Source: Brachionus plicatilis (lineage: Eukaryota > Rotifera > Eurotatoria > Ploima > Brachionidae). From it: a stretch of 64,000 bases of DNA. Position 1 is the first letter of the stretch, and each line of letters begins with the position of its first letter. A program made the translations under genes and the position numbers. The notes under the pieces are model-generated. The model saw only the letters and a list, made by a program, of their open reading frames with translations. It ran no database searches and was not told the DNA's origin. Positions 46,305 through 56,221 of the stretch are shown one piece after another. Where the stretch lies: NCBI GenBank assembly GCA_010279815.1, contig QEOQ01000688.1:62001-126000 (forward strand), in the 5' to 3' direction.

Positions 46305-47025
46305 GTGTGGTGGCCGGCCAACTGAAAGGCCGCTAAACGGCCGACCGTGTGAAGACCGGCCGGCCACCAAAAGGGTCCAAAAAAATTTTTTTACTTAGAT
46401 GTTTAAAAAAATTGAAAGGCATTAATAAAAAAATAAAAATTTTAAAGAAATAAACATTAAAACTAATTAGATTTTCATCATCGATTTTTATAAATTTAAT
46501 TTTTTTTATTAAAATCGTTTTTATAAAAAAATTATCTCAAGTACCGAATTATAAATTTATATATAAAATTTAACAAATTTTGAAAAATATCGAAAAAATT
46601 TCGGGTTAATAATTAAAAATTACCTGATCCAAAATTTTAATAAATAATAAATTCTACTTTTAATACCTTTAAATTTTTTTATAAACATTCAAGTAAAATT
46701 TTTTTTTGGACCGTTTTGTGGCCGGCCGGTCTGCACACGGTCGGTCCGTCAGTTGGCCGGCCACCTCACGGTTTTCTAAAATTTGGCCGGCAATTTCAAG
46801 GTCGGTCTGTCTTGTGGCCGGTCCTGAAAAGGTCGGCCTTTTTAAAAACGGTCCACAGACGGCCGGCCAATTCACGGACGGTCTAAAATGCGTTCGTTAA
46901 ATTCACGGCCAAAATAGGAAAATAATAATTAGAATAAATTTTCGTTCGTTAAATTCCGTTTATACTGGCCGTTCAAGTCCGGCCGTAGACCGACCGGCCA
47001 AAGTTGGCCGCCGCTCAACACTACT
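46305..47025. mobile_element. GGCCGGCC-rich element (non-autonomous DNA transposon candidate)
   Basis: Three GC-rich patches, 46305-46378, 46710-46900 and 46965-47022, are packed with GGCCGGCC/CGGTC units in both orientations, separated by AT-rich DNA. The ends are inverted and similar: GTGGTGGCCGGCCAACTGAA on the left, and TGAGCGGCGGCCAACTTTGG (reverse complement) on the right, with TAGTG as the outer right terminus. The overlapping open frames at 46669-46900 on both strands come from the palindromic units, not from genes. Confidence 0.55.
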
Positions 47026-47099
47026 TTTCATAGTAAATTCTTCAAGAAGATGAATTACCTGAAATTTTTTATGTCGTTAAAAGATAATTCTAAGATTCT

Positions 47100-48330
47100 G
47101 AGATTCTAAGATTCTTTTAATCTGTTCTAAGATTTAGCTACATGAAGATAAGATATCTTTCCGTAGTCATTGTCTTACTTTTATTCATTTTTCCTTTTAT
47201 AATTTCTAGTTGAATTAATATTTTTTTTTTAATTTTCCTCTATTTTTTAACTTTATACTAATTTGATCTACAAAATAAAAATATTTAAACCAAATTTGAT
47301 ACAGATCTTCATAAACAAAAATATCGATCAAAGAATCCTTCTAATTATAGACCAATTGATAGAAAATCTTTGACCGCATCATCTATCTAAGGCTTTTTTG
47401 TTTTTTTTTGAATAAAATTCTTTGCTAATTCGGGAGAAATCACGTTTAAGGAAACACTCATCAACTGACACCCATACTTTTGTTTCTTATCCAAACATTT
47501 GTTGAATAATTTTGTAGAAAGAAATTAACTAATTTTTTAATGTTTTGACAATTCAACAACTAAAAAGTATTAAAAAATTGTGAATATTTTCTTCTTTTTG
47601 CTGATGACCTGGTCACAGTTACATTTTATAAGATCAATAAATACTTAAATGAATTAGTACGATGGTTTTGCAAGTGAAAAATGAAGATATTAATTAAAAA
47701 GTCTTCTTCAATTATTTTTTCAAAATAGATAAAGAAAAAAATGTTCTAAACTTTAGAACCGATGGTAATGCAATCGAAAGCCTAAAAGAAATTTAGTTTA
47801 TGAGTATGAAATTTAATTCAAAAATTAAATTATTATTTTAATTTTACCTCGATGGTAGACGAAATTCAAGGATAAATTAAATTATAATGTTGTCGAACAA
47901 AAAATGAAGTCTAAATTCTGAAACTTTGGAATATTTTTAAAAGTTAAGTTGATTTTTTTTAGATTTTTCTTTCTAATGTTTTAAATCATTCTTAGGATCT
48001 TACATTCAAGGAATACATTATAAAATAAGTAGTTCGGTTTATTCTAAAACGAAATTTTGATACTTCCTGCATCACCTTACATCACGAGATATTTAACAAA
48101 CATTGGAGACTTACAGTGTCGAATCAACTTCTTGAATTGGAAGAGAGATACTATTTAGTCATTCTTTTCCATTAATTAGCTTTTTTCATTTTAATTTTAC
48201 ATTTTACTTTAAAAATTTTATTATTTTACTTTTTTCTTTTTTTAATTAGAATCTGAAGGACCTTTAGCTCTGCTCAGATAAAAAACTTTTTTATCTGAGC
48301 AGAGCTAAAAAATAAATAAATAATAAATGT
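47100..48330 (+). mobile_element. Decayed LINE with RT remnants and 3' tail
   Basis: RT motif remnants appear in order with stops and shifts: SNYRPIDRKSL near 47345, LFADDLVTVTF near 47600, and a C-terminal CITLHHEIFNKHWR...LLELEERY near 48070-48165. It ends in CTGAAGGACCTTTAGCTCTG (48248 on) and an AATAAATAA tail to 48330. The last part contains a hairpin (GCTCAGATAAAAAA / TTTTTTATCTGAGC). A 3'-end scrap (47145-47240) precedes it. No intact frame. Confidence 0.65.
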
Positions 48331-49379
48331 AAAATAATTGTTTCATTTAAAATTAAATTGTAACAAGTTGTGAGAATTTTCAAAAGATAGTAAAAAAGAG
48401 TAGTTTTTTTTCTCGTCCAATATTTACGCCTTTAGCACTTTTCTTAATTAAATAAAGAATAATCTTGATAATTAATAACAATCTTGACTTAAATTTCAAT
48501 TTCTTACATTTTTCATTTATTTTATTTTATTTTATTTGAACTTTAAATTTTTTTCATTCAATTGCATAGTTTTTGCAAAGAATTAATCACCTGGGATAAA
48601 TTTTGCAAGACAGGCTTAAAGAAAAAATGCTATTCAAATCTTAATTTATGGTACTTTAATTCTATCCTAAAATCCCCATCGCCTAATTTTAAGAAATTGC
48701 ATCCAAGAGATATCAATAAAAATTTACAATTTTTAAAATTTAAAAAATCGCTTTAAAAATTTAAAAATTCAACAATTTAAATAAATAAAAATCTTAAATA
48801 TCTTTTTGAAATCTTCATACTTACAGTCTTGATTTGATCATTGTCATTTTTCATTTTTGCCTAAAATTATGTAAAAAACACAAAATATTAGAAGCCAAAA
48901 AAAAGAACGACTTTTCAATCTTTTTTCAATTTTTTTTATATAATTTTATAAAATAATTTTACTGTTTTCTACTTTAAGAGGTAGTGGATGGTCAAACCAC
49001 TAGTGTAAAAGAGAAGTTTTTTTAATTTTTTGTATCTTTTCTCTATTCTACAACATGATTGAAAAAATTAAGAATTTTTTTTAAGCCTTAGATCCATCTT
49101 TTTTCCAATAAAATTCTAGTTTGTTTAATTTTTATATACTATTTGACGAAAATTTACTTTTTAAAATTGCAAAATTATTTTTTCGTATTTCGTAAAATTC
49201 AAAATTGCAAAATTATTTTTAAAAATTAAAAGAAATTATTTAAACATTTATCTTTAAAAAAATAGAAAAAAAAAAAATTAATTTTAATCTTTTTCCGATT
49301 TTTTACCTAAAATAGCGAAAATTTACTTAATTTTTCGCAGTAAATTCAAATGATCAGATCAACACTGTATATACCTTTA
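48331..49379. other. AT-rich stretch, one unassigned open frame
   Basis: A frame at 48563-48756 reads HSFCKELITWDKFCKTGLKK and is somewhat less AT-rich. It may be a transposon relic, but no family could be recognised. Otherwise nothing seen. Confidence 0.3.
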
Positions 49380-49446
49380 GGAAGTAAAAGCGAGACTACA
49401 TCTAGCCTTGCTCAGCAGGTCCTTTGTTGTAGCTTATAATTTTATT
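49380..49446 (+). repeat. LINE 3' stub (TTTGTTGTAGCTTATAAT type)
   Basis: GCTCAGCAGGTCCTTTGTTG plus TAGCTTATAAT matches 60030-60065 and, more loosely, the 3' UTR end of the LINE at 34753. Probably a heavily truncated LINE insertion. Confidence 0.5.
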
Positions 49447-50674
49447 CCTAATCATCCTTGATTGAGTTACAATTTGCGGTTTTTTATGAAAACTGTTATC
49501 AATAATTAAAAACTTTTAAAATTATACGTCATACTCTAGATTTTCAAAAAAAATTATTAAGTACAATTTTTTCTTAAATGTTTTTTAAAGGTTCTATTGT
49601 GTGAAAAAGAATTTCGTGAATCTACCTAAATTTGTTAAACTTTTTAACAGAATTACGACATGATTAATGGATGGGTGGGAAATTTTGAAAAACCCAAAAA
49701 ACCTGCTTGGTGATGTTACAGTGCTTAATAATTTTTAGAATTTCGATTTTTTTTCATACCAATTTTAAATTTAAAATTAATTAAAACTTTTTTAAATCTA
49801 TAATAAAAGTATTTAAAAATATTTATTATCAATTTAAAAAATAATCTGTAAAAAAAATAAATGACAAAATTTATTTTGATTTAAAACATGATTTTTTTAT
49901 AAAAAAATAAATTAATTATTTTGTCCTTTAAAAATTTATTTGAAATTTCGTTGATCGAAATTCTTTTGAATAGAATCGTTGAAAAAAATTAAAAATTCTG
50001 AAAAGAAGCCTTAAGCGATTCTTAAGAATTCGTCTCCACATATGTCAAAAATAATCAATTTTTTGGCAATTTTAAAAATAAAAAAGACTTTGCTGAAATT
50101 GACAAAATTTTGGACTAGAAAAAATATGAACGCTAATTAGCTTTGGCTATGGACATTGTAAAACAATGATTACCCTTGGACTAATTTTTGAATTCTTTTA
50201 ACTTTGAATTAAGATTTTGGATTATGAAAAGATTAACATTGAAAAAATTATAGAATTTTAGAATTTAAAGTTATTTTTTCGTGCTTTACTTAAAAATTCG
50301 AAAAATATATATGATCTAACAAAATTTGCATAGTTGAATTTATTAGTGAGATTTATCATGTTATCATTTTTAGTCACTTTTTAGCTCAAAATTGAATTAT
50401 TCAAAAATAATAGATTTTTTAATTTATTTTTGTAAATAATAAAAAATATTTGGCTTTAATTTATCTCTATAAAGCTAATGAGATATTTAGTTGACAAAAA
50501 TTTAAATGTTAACTGTTCGTATTGATAAGATATTAATCTTATACTGCTATTATTGAAGAAAAAAATCTTACCATTTCTTACCTTTTTTAAGGTAGTTTTA
50601 ATTAAGTTTTGAAATTAAATTTCTCTTTTTTTAATTCTATGAATTTAAAATGACTTAAAATTAATAAAATTTTA
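49447..50674. other. AT-rich stretch
   Basis: No gene or definable repeat seen. Confidence 0.4.
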
Positions 50675-51168
50675 ATAGCCTAAAAAACTCTTTAAAAAAA
50701 TATATTGATTATTTTGCCTAATAATTTTACCGTTTTCGTCCCGAGGTAGCCTTTTTCTACCAAGTTTCTTTGATGTTAATGGGCTTTAATCCGTCCATAG
50801 TAACCAACCTTTTTTACCTTCAGAGTTAGGGCATCTTACAATTATCTTACAATTGCAATAAATGTTTTTATACAGTTTTTTGGGCTATTAAATCGAAATT
50901 TTTCTTAACTTTTAGCTCTTAGAATAAAGAAAAAAATTAGATCAAAGGTTGACTTTAAATTTTTCTTAATTTCGAATTTAACACCACCATTTTTAAAAAT
51001 TAATTCCAGAAGAAATATGAAATTATTCTACGAATAAAAGTAAACTTTGGCGCTTACTCTTTGTTTAAAGTCAAGAGTCAAGATTTATTCTAAAAAATTT
51101 TATAACATGGCTTCGATTGTATTAGTTCCACATAGAATAAACCCAAATTTTGACATTGTTCCAAGAGA
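50675..51168. mobile_element. Second, partial copy of the CTCTTGGAACAATGTC foldback element
   Basis: Shares with 24803-25750 the CCTAAAAAAC site, the TTTTCGTCCCGAGGTAGCC landmark (about 50735-50755) and the arm ending ACATTGTTCCAAGAG (51155-51170). It lacks the nested MITE and the left arm. The 66-codon frame at 51047-51247 starts inside this repeat and is not a gene. Confidence 0.6.
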
Positions 51169-52124
51169 AATAAATAAAAATTTTAATTATTCTAATGATT
51201 GTTTACTTGATCAATTGATAACATCTGCAAAATACCAGCTTTTGTAGAAGCCAATATTCAATTCATTTTTTTGCCATTCAATGACTTTTTAAATTCCTTT
51301 AGTTAATTAAACAATCTATAAGATAAAAAAGTAACCTTCGTACCTCCACAGCTTTAAAAGTACAATTTCAGAAATTTTTAAATTTTTGTTTTGTTTAACT
51401 AATTTTTAACCATTCTGAAAAACAATGGTAAAGAATGGAAAGTTACTTTTATCATAGAAAAACTTTCAGAAATCGAAATTCCAGAATTTTTGATTTTGAC
51501 CAAAAAAATAAAAAATTATATAATTATTGATTATCTGAAATTTCTGTAATTTAAACATTAATAATTTTTATATATACAGTTTTTTTTCTAATATTTAAAA
51601 GCTTAGCTCTAATGGCACTAACTTTTTTTACCTGTACAAATTTTGGCTATTTTTATAATTGCTATTTTGATTCGCTCACAAGTTTGCTACACTAATGACT
51701 TTTAAGAGATGTACTACCTAGGTTGTTCCGAACAAGGCCTAGAGTTATTTCATCTTTTTGTTCTTTTTAATGTTGGTTTTTTTATTACGTTTTTTTTTGT
51801 TTTTTTTTCATTCTTTTAATTCAAATTTTTTAAAAATAAATCAAAAAAAGTTAATAAAATCAAAATACGAATAAATTTGAGGATATGAGAGAATCGAGTA
51901 ATTAATCTTTAATTAAATAGTTGATAGAATATGGAAGAAAATATTGGGTTAATCCCAAAATCATCAAATCAAATACTCAAATCACTTTATTCGTTTATTA
52001 GGTAAGAATATAAAAACGCCATTTTTTAAATTAATTAACAAATATTAATCAATCGATTAATAATTAGAAATAACCATTATTTTTTAAAAAATATTTATTT
52101 TAAAAAACTTTCGAATTAAAATTA

Positions 52125-52170
52125 AAGTGTCACGACGCGTTTCGACCAAATGGCCTTCTTCAGGTTTTAA
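52125..52170 (-). ncRNA. Hammerhead-ribozyme-like core of a Penelope-like element remnant
   Basis: On the minus strand: CTGAAGA (fits the CUGANGA core), a 4-bp stem II (GGCC / GGTC around ATTT), then GAAA and ACGCGTCGTGACAC. Penelope-like elements are known to carry minimal hammerheads with a very short stem III in their pseudo-LTRs. The base at the expected cleavage position appears to be G, which would block self-cleavage, so this is probably an inactive relic. Confidence 0.45.
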
Positions 52171-52439
52171 GACTAAAAGAAAGAATAAAATTAAATAATA
52201 AAAATTTTAAATAAATAAAGAGGAATATTTTATATAATTGAAATAATTGTTTTTCAAATTATTATTAAATTATTACAAAAATAGCTGATTAGAATAAAAT
52301 TAATATACAAAAAATAGTTTTTGATATTAATTTAAAATTAATGTCGAATTTTCATAATTGAAATTTAATATTTAAATTTAGAATAATTTTTTTACAATTC
52401 AAAAAATCAAAGTTAACAAAAATTAAAGATAAAAAATTT

Positions 52440-52622
52440 TATGATAAACTTAAAGTTTTTATATATTCAATTTTAGGAATTTTTTTGATCATAATAGGTA
52501 TATTGAATTTTAAGAAAAAGTTTATAAGATCAGTTTCAGTTGATTTTCGAACAATGTCTACGCCAAACTTCATATTCAAATATTTGAACATGGTGGAGAT
52601 TTTTTCTTCAGTGCAACCATTT
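52440..52622 (-). pseudogene. Open fragment next to the hammerhead-like core, unidentified
   Basis: About 60 codons without a stop: NGCTEEKISTMFKYLNMKFG, later TETDLINFFLKFNIPI, ending KTLSLS and stop. The composition looks coding. It may be part of a mobile-element ORF, but I cannot assign it. Confidence 0.25.
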
Positions 52623-52919
52623 TAAAAAAAAGTATTTTATAAATTTATTTGTGAAAAAAAAAGATTCAATAAATAAATAATTATTTATAATTTGATTAAT
52701 TCTAATGCATTTAGTTTTAGTTATTTTATTCTTTGTTCCTCCTCTAATCTCGGCCTCAACATTTTTGATTGAAACAGTTTTTTGATTTCCTTCTAAAGCA
52801 TTGCTGTTTTAAAGCCCCATACTAAAGTTAAATTCTGGACTTGAAATTTTTTTTTTCAATATAAAATAAAAGTCAAAACAAATTTTTTTAAAAAGTTTAA
52901 AATTGTAAAGAAAACTAGT

Positions 52920-53570
52920 GAGTGAATTTTTGACTTGAGTCAATTAGTTACTAGAGTAAGTTACAAAAATAACTCAAGTTTTTTTTGTATTAACTAGAAT
53001 CTTTATTTTGATAAATAAGTTTCTCCTTTTATTTTGGCGTTGACTGTATTTTTTAATTATACGTATAAATGACATAAAACTTGGACATAAATATCTTGAC
53101 GGAATCGGAAATCATACAATAGATAATTTAATCGAATAAAGCCGCCTGACGTTTCAAATCATTAGTCAATTTGGAAACAAATTTAATGTTTGTTGATAAA
53201 AATACTTTAATTAATTTAGAAAAAATTAGGGTTAAAATGTTAATTGAATTTAATAGAAAATTTTTTTTTTAGCTTATAAATTTTTTTATTAGTTTATTTT
53301 TTATAATTTTTATAATATACCAACTAGTGCAATATTTTTATTCTTTTTTTGTCAAATAAAATAATACAAAAAATGTTCTAATTCAATTTTTTTTATAGTA
53401 TTAAAAAAAGACTTCATTATTTATTAGGTACATCAGTAAATTTTATTGATTAGCAAAAATAAATTCAAGTCACATTTTTCTTAAAATTAAATTGACTTAA
53501 TTAAAATAACGACTTGAGTAAATAAGAAAAAAACTTATTTTCATAATTAACTCAAGTCAAAAATTCACTC
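52920..53570. mobile_element. Inverted-repeat element with GAGTGAATTTTTGACTTGAG ends
   Basis: The termini are identical for 21 bp and diverge inwards, keeping ACTCAAG motifs. The 651-bp element is flanked by TAGT on both sides (52916-52919 and 53571-53574), a possible 4-bp duplication. No coding frame. Adjacent 53575-53990 shows nothing further. Confidence 0.55.
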
Positions 53571-53997
53571 TAGTAAGTAAAAGTTAAATTTATTTTGACC
53601 AATTTATTTTTTAGTCCAATTAGACAAAATTACATGTGTATAGTCTATCTATATATTTTTATATAGTCTATCAAGTTATGTCAGGAATTTTCGAAAACAG
53701 TTCAATCAATTGATTTTCCACGTGTTCATATCGCTTGATGGGAAAAAATTTCACTTGGAAAAAATTCCAGTGAAAAAAATCAAGCAGAAAATTGACCACT
53801 CTAAAAATTATAATTACATGATTATTTTTTATAAATTATTACAAAAACAATTAAGTAATTAGATCAATTTTTTTAAAAAAGAATTTGCTAAATCTTTTTT
53901 TTCATAAATATCTTAAATTTGAGTCTTTAAATTTAACAATCTTGCTAAAAATGAATTAAAATTAACTACCTTGTACCTTTTGAGCCTATAAATACAA

Positions 53998-54131
53998 TGG
54001 TTCTTGCTAAAATGAAATGGTCCGTTCCCGAAAAGGAATGGAATGGAAACGCATTCCATAAAAAACCATTCCCATTCCATCCGTTTCGTTCCATTCCATT
54101 CTAACCGTTCCATTTCATTTTAGCAAGAACC
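53998..54131. mobile_element. Short palindromic MITE with TGGTTCTTGCTAAAATGAAA ends
   Basis: About 134 bp. TGGTTCTTGCTAAAATG at 53998 is mirrored by CATTTTAGCAAGAACCA at the right end. The interior consists of GGAATGG/CCATTCC units in both orientations. The same terminus occurs at about 54580 and 54919, where the interior has expanded. Confidence 0.65.
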
Positions 54132-54600
54132 ACTGTATTCGATACCATCCAAAATAAAATCTTGATAAAATATTTAAAAAAAAATTTTTTATAATAAAAA
54201 ATATATACTGAAAAAATAGACAAGATCTAAATTTTGTAAAAAAATATCAAAGAAAAACCTAAAAATTAAATTTTAAAATTTTTAATTTGTCTTAAATTAA
54301 GTTATTTTCAACAAGTTAAGCAAATTTTAAAAGATGCAAGCCCGGTTAGCTCAGTCGGTGGAACGTGAGATTTTTAATTTCAAGGCCGAAGGTTCGGTCC
54401 CCTTATCGGGCGAATTTTTTTTGAAAAAGTTAAAAATTTTAACATTTAATTTTTATGTTTTTCTATGATATTTTTTTACAAAATTGAAATTTTGTCTATT
54501 TTTTCAGTATTTATTTTTCATTATCAAAAATTTTTTTAAATATTTTATCAAGATTTTATTTTGTATGGTATCGAATATAGTGGTTCTTGCTAAAATGAAA
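54113..54600. repeat. Long inverted repeat with a tRNA-like gene in the spacer
   Basis: Left arm 54113 to about 54290 and right arm about 54425-54600 are reverse complements with scattered differences: CACTGTATTCGATACCATCC on the left, and GGTATCGAATATAGTG on the right; AAAATAAAATCTTGATAAAA is mirrored by TTTTATCAAGATTTTATTTT. The spacer of about 130 bp contains the tRNA-Lys-like sequence, and both outer ends join GGAAT-type repeats. Confidence 0.75.
54340..54412 (+). tRNA. tRNA-Lys(UUU)-like gene or pseudogene
   Basis: A 73-nt cloverleaf. The acceptor GCCCGGT pairs with ATCGGGC (one G-U) and the discriminator is G. The A-box-like TTAGCTCAGTCGGTGG and B-box-like GGTTCGGTCCC are present. The anticodon stem TGAGA/TTTCA encloses TTTTTAA, giving anticodon TTT (Lys). 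It is close to the animal tRNA-Lys consensus, but the D-stem (GCTC/GAAC) and T-stem (GAAGG/CCCTT) each have a mismatch, so it may be a pseudogene or a tRNA-derived relic. Confidence 0.7.
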
Positions 54601-55025
54601 TGGAATAGAATGGAACAGTTGGAATGGAATGGAACGGTTAGAATGGAATGGAACGGTTAGAATGGAATGGAACGGTTAGAATGGAATGGAACGGATGGAA
54701 CGGTTGGAATGGATAGAACGGTTGGAATGGATAGAATGGTTGGAATGGAATGGAATGGAATGGATAGAACGGTTGGAATGGATAGAATGGTTGGAATGGA
54801 ATGGAACGGATGGAACGGTTGGAATGGAATGGAATGGAACGGATGGAACGGTTGGAATGGAATGGAATGGAATGGAACGGATGGAACGGTTGGAACGGTT
54901 GGGTTAATGGAAATAAATGTGGTTCTTGCTAAAATGAAATGGTCCGTTCTCGAAAAGGAATGGAATGGAAACGCATTCCATAAAAAACCATTCCCGTTCC
55001 GTTCCATTCCATTCCATTCCATCCG
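54580..55025 (+). repeat. GGAAT/GGAACGGTT-type array bounded by MITE ends
   Basis: TGGTTCTTGCTAAAATG (54580) leads into about 300 bp of GGAATGGAAT and GGAACGGTTGGAATGGATAG units. A second TGGTTCTTGCTAAAATG at 54919 is followed by a copy of the 53998 interior up to 55025. Long open frames on both strands (WNGMER- and PFHSIP-type) follow from the 5- and 10-bp periodicity, not from coding. Confidence 0.8.
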
Positions 55026-55431
55026 CAAGGTGATTGAGAGGCGATTTAATACAAACTTTTAAGATAATAAATGGATTCGAAAAATAAATTTGGTGAAAGG
55101 AATAAATTAAGCTAAAATTTTTATCGGAGACTGAGAAGAGCAAATGGTCAGAAACTTGGGAGGATTAAACAAAAGAGAAACACATCACCACTGGTTTTTG
55201 ATGTTTTTTGATGAACAGAGTTGGAGAATCATTATTCACATTTTTTTAATTTAAAATAAAGAAAAGAATTTTGACATCTTCTTAAATTAATTAATTTAAA
55301 ATCATGAAATTTTTATCATATTTGTAAAATTTTACCAAGAATTATTTTGACCAATGTGATATTATTTCAAAGGAGCATTGTTCTTCATTAAAAATATAAT
55401 CAAACAAGAACTTTTAGCAAACTTTTACCAA

Positions 55432-55613
55432 GGCTGGTAAATTTTGTTACCACTGTTCACATTATTATCGGACTTTTTTTTGAAGGTTTTTTTGTATGAT
55501 CAGAAAAACAAGTTGCAGATCTAAATGTTAAGAAAGTGTTTTTTGGTCACAAAATTTGCCTTCAAAAATAAGTCCGATAAAAATGTGAACAGTGGTAACA
55601 AAATTTACCAGCC
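55432..55613. mobile_element. Foldback MITE with GGCTGGTAAATTTTGTTACC ends
   Basis: 182 bp; the arms are near-perfect inverted copies of about 60 bp (TTACCACTGTTCACAT / ATGTGAACAGTGGTAA). No matching target-site duplication visible. Confidence 0.65.
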
Positions 55614-55826
55614 CCGATTATTTAATGCTTAAATGAGAAAAAAAAATCAAATTGAATATTTATTTTTAAAATTAGGATTAAAAAAATTTAATTAAACGGT
55701 ACAAATTAAAATTCATAGTGAATGCATTTAGTTGTTGGTAAACTATCCTATTGATAAAATATCTTAAACAATTAAACTATATGAAAGTCCAAAAAAAAAA
55801 ATATGGAACTCGCTTTCCGGTCCGAT

Positions 55827-56221
55827 TTAATGATCTGCGGCAACATATTTTGTCTTATCCGGATTTTTGCATCCCAAAAGATAACAAACACCAGAAATCA
55901 TCGATATCACCAAACAGGTACCTTTAAGCAATTAGCAACAATCGTCAAATATGTGAATAAAAAAGTACCCGCAATAATGTAAATGACAACAGCCCAAAAT
56001 GGAAAAAAACCGTAAAACAATTCGTTGGGATCATCACGTCCAAAATGATCTCTTGTCAAGGCTACTTGCTCCTCATAAACAAGCTTTTCGGAGCAGACAA
56101 CTGTCTTCACTATTTAAAAAAATGATAAATTAAGTGCCAAAAAAAACAATTAAACTGGTTTACATGCGAACAAGAATGAGAAAAGACCATAAATAATATC
56201 AGATCGGATGAAACGAGCCAT
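55827..56221 (-). CDS. Small signal-peptide membrane protein, 97 aa, three exons, unassigned
   Basis: Exons: 56164-56221, 55969-56109 and 55827-55921. Introns are 54 and 47 nt with GT/AG borders, and the phases (1 and 1) agree. The protein starts MARFIRSDIIYGLFSFLFA, a likely signal peptide (about 1-25). A 27-residue polar segment with RDDPNELF follows. A long hydrophobic helix covers about 53-83 (FFPFWAVVIYIIAGTCLVIS...), and the tail is CKNPDKTKYVAADH. The 47-nt intron is essential: read through, the frame ends at VPVW without the second half of the helix and the charged tail. I do not recognise the family. A short type I membrane protein, possibly a channel or transporter regulator, is a guess. 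Splice phase agreement is the main evidence. Confidence 0.65.

Noticed and set aside
46669..46900. Paired open frames in the GGCCGGCC region
   Set aside because: Mirror-image frames from palindromic units, no start context or homology.
50675..51247. Coding gene at 51047-51247
   Set aside because: It begins inside the foldback repeat, and the corresponding region at 25646-25867 has only an unrelated frame on the other strand.
54657..55062. Overlapping 120-130-codon open frames on both strands
   Set aside because: They are produced by GGAAT/GGAACGGTT periodicity; the translations are simple repeats in all frames.
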